Source: Nocardiopsis_C rhodophaea (GTDB lineage: Bacteria; Actinomycetota; Actinomycetes; Streptosporangiales; Streptosporangiaceae). From it: a DNA stretch of 64,000 nt. A program made the translations under genes and the position numbers. How positions within the stretch are numbered: position 1 is the first letter of the stretch; every line of letters starts with the position of its first letter. Below are positions 38,037 through 45,279 of the stretch, piece by piece. The stretch lies in NCBI RefSeq assembly GCF_039530945.1, contig NZ_BAAAPC010000021.1, positions 45,347 through 109,346 of the forward strand. Reading direction: 5' to 3'. The notes beneath the pieces were generated by a model. That model saw only the letters and a list, made by a program, of their open reading frames with translations. It did not search any database and was not told the DNA's origin.

Positions 38037-38375
38037 GGCCCCAGACTAGAAGTGCACGGGTTGGCGCGGCTGGCGGATAACCGTTCGGTCTCAGAGGGTG
38101 TCGTGTGATCGACAGGCTGATACGTTGAGCAGTGAACAAGCTACTTAGAGTAGTTGTTCAGGGGCTGAGTGGCCGTGGGACGTTCGACCGGGGGACCATC
38201 GGGGGACGGCCGAGGGACTGCGGCCCGTGGGGGGACGAGCCTCAAAGAGGGGGGATGACCGGGGCCGCCGAAGGGGGAGCGATCCTTGAGTCGGGGGGCT
38301 TGGGGACACCGCCCGTTACCGGTTCGGGAAGGAGGGGAGCCCGAGCCGGTGGCGGACCCGGTCAGGAAGGAAAGA
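38037..38375. other. G-rich intergenic region
   Basis: The spacer between the adenosyltransferase and peptidase genes has an inverted repeat at 38133-38160 and, from 38161 to about 38345, at least eight runs of four or more G on the plus strand. A GTG-led frame here (38132-38428) reads through the G-rich tract and the terminator, so I do not treat it as a gene. Confidence 0.5.
38133..38160. promoter_or_regulatory. Palindrome upstream of adenosyltransferase gene
   Basis: TGAACAA and TTGTTCA form the outer arms and CTACT/AGTAG the inner arms around TAG, with one unpaired G. It lies about 97 bp upstream of the minus-strand start of the adenosyltransferase gene and has the shape of a repressor operator. 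Confidence 0.4.
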
Positions 38376-38415
38376 CGCCCGTGGGCGAGGGGGAAAGTCC
38401 CCTCGCCCACGGGCG
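38376..38415 (-). terminator. Terminator of M28 peptidase gene
   Basis: A perfect 17-bp stem (38376-38392 with 38399-38415) encloses loop GAAAGT and begins 18 bp after the peptidase stop on the minus strand. Confidence 0.8.
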
Positions 38416-38433
38416 CCCAGCGCGGTAGGACGG

Positions 38434-39963
38434 TTACCGCAGCCAGTGGTCGCCCTGGCGATCGAACTGCATGCCGGCCTGGACGGGGGCCTGAAGCGTC
38501 CGAGGCGCGACGCCGTTCACCGGGAGTGTGCTCTTGGAGAACCTCTCCACGGAGTAGGCGAGGGCGTCGGAGAGCTCGTCCACCGAGTTCCAGTTGATGT
38601 TCTCGATCGTGTCGTTGGGCGTGTGGTAGTAGGGGTCGAAGTCGGCTCCGGCGGTGCCGCCGTAGTACTCGACCTGCTTCTCGGTCTTCACGGAGTCGCC
38701 GCCGCTGAAGAGGCCGCCCGACGGGATGTCGTTCTCCATGAAGGCGCTGTAGTCCGAGCGGCCGCTGAACTCGGTCGGCTCGGAGACCTGGTTCTTGCTT
38801 TCGAAGTAGTCCTCGAAGGTCTTCTGGATCGCGGCCGATCCGGACGGCGGCGTGAGGGACCCTGCGAGCTCACCGCGGCCGTCGTAGACGAAGCGGCCGT
38901 AGTTGCTCGACCCGATCATGTCGAAGTTCAGGTAGAGCGCGATGTCGTCGAGCTGCTTGGCGTTCAGGCCCTCCACGTACTTCGTGGATCCGATCAGGCC
39001 CTGCTCCTCGGTGCCCCAGAAGGCGAACCGCACCTTGTTCCTCGGCTTGCCGAGCTTGGCGAGCTGCTTGGCCGTCTCCAGCACACCGGCGGTGCCGCTG
39101 CCGTTGTCGTTGACGCCCGGGCCGTCCTCGACGCTGTCGAGGTGCGCGCCGACGACCACGACGTTGTCCTTCCGGCCGCCCTTGGTCTCGGCGATGACGT
39201 TGTAGGAGGACTCGGTCACGACCTCGGCGTCGACCTTGAGGTGCAGCTCCAGCTCCTCGCCCGCGGCCAGCAGCTCGGCCCCGACCGCGTCGGAGGCGCC
39301 GACGACCGGGATGTCGGACAGCTCGCTCACCGTCCCGGCGAAGAGGCCCTTCTGGTTGTTGTAGATGATCGCACCGACGGCGCCTGCGTCCGCGGCGTTC
39401 TGCGTCTTGGCCGCGAACGTGCAGCCGCCGCGCTTGATGACGGCGATCGCTCCCTCGGGGAAGTCGGCGAAGTCGTCGGCCGAGCAGCCGCTTTCGCCGC
39501 TGTCGGTGTTCACCGCTACCCCGGCGGCGGTCGCCTCTCCGCCGGTGGAGTAGGTCATGGTGCTGAAGTCGTCCTCGTGGACGAAGTCCTTCGGCTCGGG
39601 CTTGGTCACCGAGAGCACCGGGTCCGAGTGCTGCTTCCACGAGTCGAACTCGAAGGTGTGCTTCTTCGGCTTGTAACCGGCCCGCTTGAGCTGGTCGATG
39701 ACGTACATGGCGGACACGTCATAGCCGGCGGTCCCACTGGCCCGGTTGCCGCCGTTGTACTCGGCGATGGTCTCCAGGTTCTCCATGTGGGCGCGGACGT
39801 TGTCCACCGTCACGAGAACGGGCAGCTGAGCCGTGTCGGCCTGCGCTGCTGTCGGGCCCAGCCCCACAGCCAGGGCGGCGGCGATGGCGGTACCACCGGC
39901 CAGCAGTCGTCTGCGTGCGGTGTGTGCACGACGGGGGGATCGTCCAGATTCTGGCTTGCGCAC
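38434..39963 (-). CDS. Secreted M28-family metallopeptidase with PA domain
   Basis: The 509-residue aminopeptidase-type zinc enzyme has a signal peptide with a twin-Arg-rich n-region and a hydrophobic stretch ending AAQAD (about residue 43). A protease-associated (PA) insert lies at about 165-260 (IAVIKRGGCTF, GAVGAIIYNN). The M28 catalytic core then follows. Candidate zinc ligands are His in VVVGAHLDSV, Asp in GVNDNGSG, Glu in FWGTEEQG, Asp in YLNFDMIG and a late His in DPYYHTPNDT. GTG 39963 is chosen because AGAAGGG lies just upstream. It is divergent from the His-rich membrane protein. Confidence 0.93.
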   Translation of the reverse strand: MRKPESGRSPRRAHTARRRLLAGGTAIAAALAVGLGPTAAQADTAQLPVLVTVDNVRAHMENLETIAEYNGGNRASGTAGYDVSAMYVIDQLKRAGYKPKKHTFEFDSWKQHSDPVLSVTKPEPKDFVHEDDFSTMTYSTGGEATAAGVAVNTDSGESGCSADDFADFPEGAIAVIKRGGCTFAAKTQNAADAGAVGAIIYNNQKGLFAGTVSELSDIPVVGASDAVGAELLAAGEELELHLKVDAEVVTESSYNVIAETKGGRKDNVVVVGAHLDSVEDGPGVNDNGSGTAGVLETAKQLAKLGKPRNKVRFAFWGTEEQGLIGSTKYVEGLNAKQLDDIALYLNFDMIGSSNYGRFVYDGRGELAGSLTPPSGSAAIQKTFEDYFESKNQVSEPTEFSGRSDYSAFMENDIPSGGLFSGGDSVKTEKQVEYYGGTAGADFDPYYHTPNDTIENINWNSVDELSDALAYSVERFSKSTLPVNGVAPRTLQAPVQAGMQFDRQGDHWLR

Positions 39964-40268
39964 GATGGCCCTTCTGACAGGCGCCCACCCATGCGGGGTA
40001 TCGGGATGGACGCGAATGGTGAGAAGTACCGTGCAGCCTGTCAGGTTGCGATACGGCGGATCAAGGTGAGGCACTGGGACTTGCCACAATCAGCCATACC
40101 CCTTACGCGAAGGGGAGGTGATGTGGTGTTATGGACGATTCTCACCCGATCGTCCCGGTGTTCGCCGCTGGGTAGTACGCCGCGGGCGATCGCAGGGTCG
40201 CCGTAAACCGGGCAAAAGCCACGCCCCCGTAGCGGTGCGGCGACCACCGGTGGCACGATGACCCGGAC
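39964..40268. other. Divergent intergenic region
   Basis: This 305-bp spacer separates the peptidase gene (minus) from the His-rich membrane protein gene (plus). It should contain both promoters. I see no clear operator or RNA element. Confidence 0.35.
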
Positions 40269-40853
40269 ATGTCATCCCCCCGGCGGTCGCGGTGGTTGCG
40301 CGCAGGCGTGTTCGCCTGCGTGAGTACCGGCCTGTCGGCGGGCGGACATGCCGCCGCGGCCGGCCACGACGTCGCGCCCGCGGGGCTGGCAGCGGGGTTC
40401 CTCACCGTGCTGGCGCTCGCCTGGTCGGCCGCGGGCCGCGAACGCGGCTTCGCCGAGATCCTCGCCGCGATGCTGTGCAGCCAGTTGGCCTTTCACCTCA
40501 TCTTCTCCGTGGCGACGCCGGGCACGGCAGCCGCCGACGCGGGCGGCCACCACTCCCATGCGGTCGCGGCGGGGCCGACCGAAGGCATGTCCCCCGGCAT
40601 GGTCGCCGCGCACCTCGCGGCCGCCATCATCAGCGCCGGGTGGCTGCGCAGGGGAGAGGCCGCCGCCTTCGCCCTGGTCCGCCGCATCGCGACGGCCGTT
40701 CTCACCATCCTCCGTTTCCCGCGTGCGACCGCCGCCCCGATCATGGGCGCACCGACGCCGCCGCCGCGCGGCCCCGCACGGTCGGCACGCACCGACCTCC
40801 TGCGCCACACCCTCGTCCAGCGGGGTCCTCCGGTTCGGCCCGCCGGTTACTGA
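40269..40853 (+). CDS. Hypothetical membrane protein with His-rich loop
   Basis: The 194-residue protein has about four hydrophobic segments and a loop near residues 92-100 with the sequence GGHHSHAV, plus more His residues near the N-terminus (GGHAAAAGHD). The C-terminal 45 residues are Arg/Pro-rich and cytoplasmic. The topology and His clusters suggest a metal-related role, probably copper, shared with the next gene 47 bp downstream. This is inference; no defined family was recognised. Confidence 0.65.
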   Translation: MSSPRRSRWLRAGVFACVSTGLSAGGHAAAAGHDVAPAGLAAGFLTVLALAWSAAGRERGFAEILAAMLCSQLAFHLIFSVATPGTAAADAGGHHSHAVAAGPTEGMSPGMVAAHLAAAIISAGWLRRGEAAAFALVRRIATAVLTILRFPRATAAPIMGAPTPPPRGPARSARTDLLRHTLVQRGPPVRPAGY

Positions 40854-40900
40854 CCAGCGATCGGACCAGACGACATCCCGACCCGAGAGGAGCGCCGACG

Positions 40901-41524
40901 ATGGCGCAGAGAACGACGGGCGTGCGAAGCATGCCCGAGAGGACGACCCCCGCCCACCGCGGCCTCCTGGCCCCGGCTGTGGCCGCCGCGCTGGTTGGCC
41001 TGCTCGCAGCAGGGTGCGGAGGGACGGCGGACGCACCCGCCGACGGGGCGGCCGCTACCGGAGACGCGACCCCGGAGGCCGCCTCCGACGCCTTCCCGCT
41101 GGGCGAGGTCACCGGCGCTACCGCGCCCGACGGCCACAAGCTGCGCGAGATCCCAGCCGACAGCGCGCCGACGGTGGAACTCACCGCCGAACCCGACCCT
41201 GTCGACGGCTGGAACCTGCACATCGCGGCGGAGGGGTACGAGTTCGTCCCCGAGCAGGCCGGCAAGGAGGCCGCTGGCGGTGAGGGCCACGCCCACCTCT
41301 ACATCGATGGTGAGAAGTATGCCCGCGTCTACGGCCAGTGGTTCCACCTCCCGGCCGAAGCCATCGGCGGCGGTGAGCACACCGTGATGGTCACCCTCAA
41401 CGCCAACGACCACACGACGTGGGCCGTCGACGGCGAGGCCATCCAGGCCGAAACCGACGTATCCGGCAGCGAGGCCGCGCAGGGCCACGGAGACCACGGC
41501 GACCACGAGGAACACGGCGGCTGA
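40901..41524 (+). CDS. Secreted lipoprotein with His-rich tail
   Basis: The 207-residue protein has a lipobox LLAAGC near residue 34, then an Ala/Asp-rich linker. A beta-rich domain follows at about 90-185 with EGYEFVPEQAG, GHAHLYIDGEKYARVYGQWFHL and HTVMVTLNANDHTTWAVDG. The C-terminus is GHGDHGDHEEHGG. The domain resembles small extracytoplasmic proteins found beside copper or cupredoxin-type genes. The ATG at 40901 follows AGAGGAG. Metal binding at the outer membrane face is inferred from the His clusters. Confidence 0.75.
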   Translation: MAQRTTGVRSMPERTTPAHRGLLAPAVAAALVGLLAAGCGGTADAPADGAAATGDATPEAASDAFPLGEVTGATAPDGHKLREIPADSAPTVELTAEPDPVDGWNLHIAAEGYEFVPEQAGKEAAGGEGHAHLYIDGEKYARVYGQWFHLPAEAIGGGEHTVMVTLNANDHTTWAVDGEAIQAETDVSGSEAAQGHGDHGDHEEHGG

Positions 41525-41534
41525 CCCGCCGCGC

Positions 41535-41569
41535 GGACCGGCCGGGCGGACGCACCGCCCGGCCGGTCC
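41535..41569 (+). terminator. Terminator after His-rich lipoprotein gene
   Basis: A 15-bp stem (41535-41549 with 41555-41569) surrounds loop ACGCA. It begins 11 bp after the stop codon. Confidence 0.75.
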
Positions 41570-41719
41570 CTACCGCGCTGGTGACGCGACGCCGGGCCGC
41601 GCCGACATTCCCGATGTCCGCGGGGGTCAGCGTCCGCGCCTGATTAACTACTCTCCGAATGACCCTAATCACTTTGGGTCGGGAATCCTTGTCGGCCGAC
41701 AGATCCTGCGGAGTCGGAG

Positions 41720-42499
41720 TTGCGTCCCTTCACCCGCCTGCGCCTGCGCCTGGTCCTTGGCGCGGCGCTCGCCGTGCTCGCCCCGGCGGCGTCGGCCGAT
41801 GCTGCCGCCGCCGCGCCGACGGAGACGGAGCGGTTGCCAGCCGTCGTCGCCACCGACTGCCCCCTCCTTGACCCGCCGCCGAGCCAAGAGGACCTCGAAC
41901 GCTACCTCTGCGGTGACCCCCGGCTCGGCCCGGCCGACCTCCCCGACGACGGGGTCGTGGGCGAACTGATGCACGGTTACCAGCGTCTGGGTGGCCTCTC
42001 GCCCACCGAGTTCCTCAACCGGTATCGGCGCACCTCCACCGACCCCCAGACGGGTGAGGCCGAGGAAAGCTGGATCTACCCCGCCCACCAGGGCTTCGCG
42101 ACCGTTGGCGGCGTCGTGCAGAGCTGGAAGGTCGACGTGGCCGCGGGCACCATGCTCGACCGGTTCGGTTCCCCGTGGGGTTCCTTCCTCGCCCCGGCGG
42201 GAACCCCCTACGCCCAGCGCTCCCTGCCCCCGGACTCCCTCAACACCTGGCCCGGCGGCCCGGCCCACAACTACCGCTGCTACCAGGTCCTCGACGAGTT
42301 CACCGCCGAGGTCGGACCCATCGCCCCCGCCTTCGAACAGCCGGGCGGAGGCGACCGGCTCTTCCTTGACCCCGCCCTTGTCCCCGAAGGCACGGGCCTG
42401 GGTCACGTGGGCGTGGACTCCTTGGCGGAGTGGGGCTACGTCGAGGACCGCCCGGCCGAGGACTGCGCGGTGTCCGAACGCTTCAGGCTGGCGGCCTGA
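41720..42499 (+). CDS. Secreted TNT-domain (NAD glycohydrolase-like) protein
   Basis: The 259-residue protein has a Sec-type signal peptide (about residues 1-27). A 100-residue linker region follows, then a TNT domain, the fold of the NAD+-degrading toxin of Mycobacterium tuberculosis CpnT. The hallmark segments are present in order: LDRFGSPWGSFLAP (Arg148), GTPYAQRSLPP (Arg167), NYRCYQVLDEFTAEVGPIAPAF and EQPGGG (Gln207). Arg148 and Gln207 align with the functional Arg757 and Gln822 of CpnT, while the position of Tyr765 appears to be Phe156. It starts at TTG 41720 after GGAG. No immunity factor or ESX gene is adjacent, so external use of NADase activity is likely. Confidence 0.8.
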   Translation: MRPFTRLRLRLVLGAALAVLAPAASADAAAAAPTETERLPAVVATDCPLLDPPPSQEDLERYLCGDPRLGPADLPDDGVVGELMHGYQRLGGLSPTEFLNRYRRTSTDPQTGEAEESWIYPAHQGFATVGGVVQSWKVDVAAGTMLDRFGSPWGSFLAPAGTPYAQRSLPPDSLNTWPGGPAHNYRCYQVLDEFTAEVGPIAPAFEQPGGGDRLFLDPALVPEGTGLGHVGVDSLAEWGYVEDRPAEDCAVSERFRLAA

Positions 42500-42690
42500 G
42501 CGGGAGCGTGGGCCGCGGCCACCGCTCGATGGCCCCGTGTTCTGCGACCCCGCGGCCGACTGGACGAGGTGGTCCAGGGCGGTCCCGTCGGGACAGCAGG
42601 GGAACACCCGGTCATCGGCGGCGACGCTACAGGCCAACCGCGGAGGACCGCGGCGTTCGCGCCGGGAACGCGCCAGGGGGTTCCCTTCGG

Positions 42691-43368
42691 TCAGAACAGG
42701 CGGGGCGTGTCCGGTTCGATGCCGCGGAGTTCGTCGTAGTCAAGGGTGACGCAGTCGATACCGCGGTCGGTGGCAAGGACGCGCGCCTGGGGTTTGATCT
42801 CCTGGGCGGCGAAGATGCCGTGGACCGGCTTGAGGGCCGGGTCGCGGTTGAGGAGTTCGAGGTAGCGGGTGAGCTGTTCGACGCCGTCGATGTCGCCGCG
42901 GCGCTTGAGTTCGACGGCGACCGTGGCGCCTTCGGCGTCGCGGCAGAGGATGTCCACCGGGCCGATGGCCGTGGGGTACTCGCGGCGGATCAGGGTGTAG
43001 CCCTCGCCGAGGGTGGTGATGTGTTCGGCGAGGAGCTCCTGGAGGTGGGCTTCGACACCGTCCTTCTGCAGCCCCGGGTCGACACCGAGCTCATGGGAGC
43101 TGTCGTGCTGGATCTCCTCGATCGTCAGCACGAGCTTCTCGCCGGACTTGCCGTGGGTGACGGTCCAGACGGCCAGGCCGTCGCCGTTGGTCGACTCGCG
43201 CACCGTGCACGGCGGGTTCATCCAGTTCAGCGGCTTGAAAGCGCGGTCGTCCGCGTGGATCGACACGGATCCGTCGGCCTTCATCAGGATCAGCCGCGGG
43301 GCCATGGGCAGGTGGGCGGTGAGCCGACCGACGTAGTCGACGCTGCAACGGGCGATAACAAGACGCAC
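42691..43368 (-). CDS. nucS: Mismatch-specific endonuclease NucS
   Basis: The 225-residue enzyme performs the non-canonical mismatch repair of actinobacteria and archaea, which lack MutS/MutL in this lineage. The N-terminal DNA-binding domain starts VRLVIARCSVDYVGRL, which fixes GTG 43368 as start. The C-terminal RecB-like nuclease domain has GPVDILCRD, VAVELKRRGDIDGVEQLTRYL and IFAAQEIKPQARVLA. The C-terminus ends in GIEPDTPRLF, near the short motif known to bind the sliding clamp. It is divergent from the SCO5389-family gene, with a Zur-like palindrome between them. Confidence 0.96.
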   Translation of the reverse strand: MRLVIARCSVDYVGRLTAHLPMAPRLILMKADGSVSIHADDRAFKPLNWMNPPCTVRESTNGDGLAVWTVTHGKSGEKLVLTIEEIQHDSSHELGVDPGLQKDGVEAHLQELLAEHITTLGEGYTLIRREYPTAIGPVDILCRDAEGATVAVELKRRGDIDGVEQLTRYLELLNRDPALKPVHGIFAAQEIKPQARVLATDRGIDCVTLDYDELRGIEPDTPRLF

Positions 43369-43472
43369 GGAACGCCACGCTACCGGCATCGCGGGACCGG
43401 TTCGGTCGGAATCGGGGAGGATCGCGGGCGGCGGGCCGGGCGGATGCGGGGCCGGGGTGGCGGAGGATAAGA

Positions 43473-43489
43473 ATGAAAACTATTTTCAT
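43473..43489. promoter_or_regulatory. Zur-box-like palindrome
   Basis: The 17-bp palindrome ATGAAAACTATTTTCAT is perfect apart from its central base. Its 15-bp core TGAAAACTATTTTCA matches 13 of 15 bases of the mycobacterial Zur site (TGAAAATCATTTTCA) recalled from the literature. It stands alone in very GC-rich DNA, 105 bp upstream of nucS and 160 bp upstream of the SCO5389-family gene, next to a CATATAG that could serve as a -10. Confidence 0.6.
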
Positions 43490-43648
43490 ATAGCGGCGAG
43501 GGTAGCAAGCTGTGACCCTCGCGTCCCGTGACGTCGTACGTACCGGGATCTACCGTCACAAGAGGTGCACGGGACCCGCGGCCGTCGCATCCGCCCGCGC
43601 GTCCTCGGGTCCCGTGGCCGCCTGTCACCGAGAGATGTAAGGACTCAC

Positions 43649-44035
43649 ATGTCGCTCACGGTCTCACCGGAACTTCTCGACAAGGCGAAACAGGGCCCCA
43701 TCGACAACGCCGACTTCATCGAGTGCATCCGCACGTCCCTGCCGTACGCCTGGAGCGTCGTCAGCGGACTCGCCGAGCAGGCGACGGCCAGCGGCGCCGA
43801 CTACGAGGCCAACGAGGTGCCGCCGCCCGGCGAGGCCGAGCGGGGCCAGCTGCTGCGCCTGGTCGCGAGCGACGCCATGCGCGCCGCCGTCGAGCGCCAC
43901 TTCGGGATGCGTATGGCCTTCCAGAACTGCCACAAGGTGGCGCTGTTCCGCGAAGGTGCCGACGCCGCCTACGAGGAGTTCGTGACCCCCCGTTCCCAGC
44001 TGCTCAACCAGTCGCCGGAGCTGGTCGACTGCTGA
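43649..44035 (+). CDS. SCO5389-family protein
   Basis: The 128-residue protein closely follows the pattern of S. coelicolor SCO5389. It has an N-terminal SLTVSPELLDKAKQG and FIECIRTSLPYAW, a middle PPPGEAERGQLLRLVASDAMR, and a C-terminal HFGMRMAFQNCHKVALF and SQLLNQSPELVDC. It is soluble and of unknown function, conserved in actinobacteria beside nucS. AAGGA lies six bases before ATG 43649. Confidence 0.88.
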   Translation: MSLTVSPELLDKAKQGPIDNADFIECIRTSLPYAWSVVSGLAEQATASGADYEANEVPPPGEAERGQLLRLVASDAMRAAVERHFGMRMAFQNCHKVALFREGADAAYEEFVTPRSQLLNQSPELVDC

Positions 44036-44041
44036 CGGGAA

Positions 44042-44075
44042 GGTGCCGGTGGCCGGGGCCCCGGCCACCGGCACC
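44042..44075. terminator. 34-bp perfect palindrome between convergent genes
   Basis: Arms 44042-44058 and 44059-44075 are perfect complements (GGTGCCGGTGGCCGGGG). It lies seven bases after the SCO5389-family stop and should end its transcription, with a second hairpin just beyond. Confidence 0.75.
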
Positions 44076-44098
44076 GACCGTTCCCGCCGTTGGCCGTG

Positions 44099-44124
44099 GG
44101 CGGCCGGACCTCGGTCCGGCCGCC
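44099..44124. terminator. Second hairpin between convergent genes
   Basis: GGCGGCCGGACC and GGTCCGGCCGCC pair around TC, eight bases past the LLM stop on the minus strand. Together with 44042-44075 it insulates two convergent genes. Confidence 0.7.
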
Positions 44125-44131
44125 GCGCGCC

Positions 44132-45139
44132 TCAGTCGACGGCCGCCCGCACCTTCGGCAGCACCTCGGAGCCCAGCCGGGCGATGTTGCGCAGCACGGC
44201 ATCCGGATCGCCCGCCCCCTCCACGAGCAGGATCAGCTCGTCCGCGCCGGTGACCCCCGCTTGTTCGGTCAGCCGCTCCACGCAGTCGTCCGGCGAGCCC
44301 ACCGCGTGGGTGTCGACGAGGAACCGCGCGTAGTGGTCCGGGTCCCGCTGGGGCCGCTGCCTCCCGTCCAGCGGCTGGTAGCTCGCCAACCCCGGCCGCA
44401 ACCACGTCGGCAGCGCCTCCAGCAGTGTGGCGCGCGCCTCCTCCCGAGTGTCGGCCACGTGCGCGACACCCGTCACCACATGGCCGGCCACCGGTCCCTC
44501 GGGCGCGTGCTCGGCGTGGTCGCGCAGCAGCTCCGCCTGCTCCTGCGGGGTCAAATGCATCCCCACCAGGACCGGCAGGCCCAACCGTGCGGCCAGGTGA
44601 AGCGTGCGATCCGACGACGCCGCGACCATGACGTCCGGCCGCGGACGGGTCCGCGGCCCCGGCACGATCTCGACCTCGCGGAACCCGAACGTGGCGCCGT
44701 CGGCGCGCATCCGCCCTCCGCCCAGCGCGGCCAGCAGGACGTCGAGCGACTCCGCGAAGCCGTTCTCGTAGCGGTCCAGCCCGGTGCCGAACACCTCCAG
44801 GTCGATCCAGGGTCCGCCGCGCCCCACCCCCAGCCGGAACCGGCCACCGGACACCTGGTCCAGTAGATTGGCCTGCTCGGCGAGGTCCACCGGATGCCGG
44901 GTACTGAGCACGCTCACCGCGGTACCGACGCTGATGCGGTGGGTACGCCCGAGGACGAATGCGGCCAGGGTCGCGGCCGACGGGCAGATCCCATAGGACA
45001 TGAAGTGGTGCTCGGCGAACCACACGCCGTCGAATCCCGCCTCCTCGGCGGCGACGGCGGCGTCCAGCGTCGACTCCAGCACCCGGGTGTGGTCCCGGCC
45101 GGGGAACTGGGCGGCCGGGAGGAACGCTCCGATACGCAT
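44132..45139 (-). CDS. LLM-class flavin-dependent oxidoreductase
   Basis: The 335-residue protein has the luciferase-like TIM-barrel pattern: MRIGAFLPAAQFPG at the start, GFDGVWFAEHHFMSYGICPSAATLAAFVLGRT, and GRFRLGVGRGGPW. Such enzymes use reduced F420 or FMN on unknown substrates. ATG 45139 gives the canonical N-terminus; an upstream frame extends 24 residues but has no ribosome-binding site. It is divergent from the 3-hydroxybutyryl-CoA dehydrogenase gene. Confidence 0.9.
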   Translation of the reverse strand: MRIGAFLPAAQFPGRDHTRVLESTLDAAVAAEEAGFDGVWFAEHHFMSYGICPSAATLAAFVLGRTHRISVGTAVSVLSTRHPVDLAEQANLLDQVSGGRFRLGVGRGGPWIDLEVFGTGLDRYENGFAESLDVLLAALGGGRMRADGATFGFREVEIVPGPRTRPRPDVMVAASSDRTLHLAARLGLPVLVGMHLTPQEQAELLRDHAEHAPEGPVAGHVVTGVAHVADTREEARATLLEALPTWLRPGLASYQPLDGRQRPQRDPDHYARFLVDTHAVGSPDDCVERLTEQAGVTGADELILLVEGAGDPDAVLRNIARLGSEVLPKVRAAVD

Positions 45140-45279
45140 GGTGGCATTCTGGTCGCGATACCGTCCGCTCGTCGCGCGAACGAGCGGATTCCTCCGGCCC
45201 GCGGCCGACATTTCCGGACGAGATCACGATAAGTACCCGCCGGTAAGAGCCGGTTCGGGCACCCCGTAAGGTGAGTCAC

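Noticed and set aside
38132..38428. 98-codon frame beginning at the palindrome upstream of the adenosyltransferase gene
   Set aside because: It is translated from the G-run tract and the terminator stem, so the apparent frame is a composition artefact.
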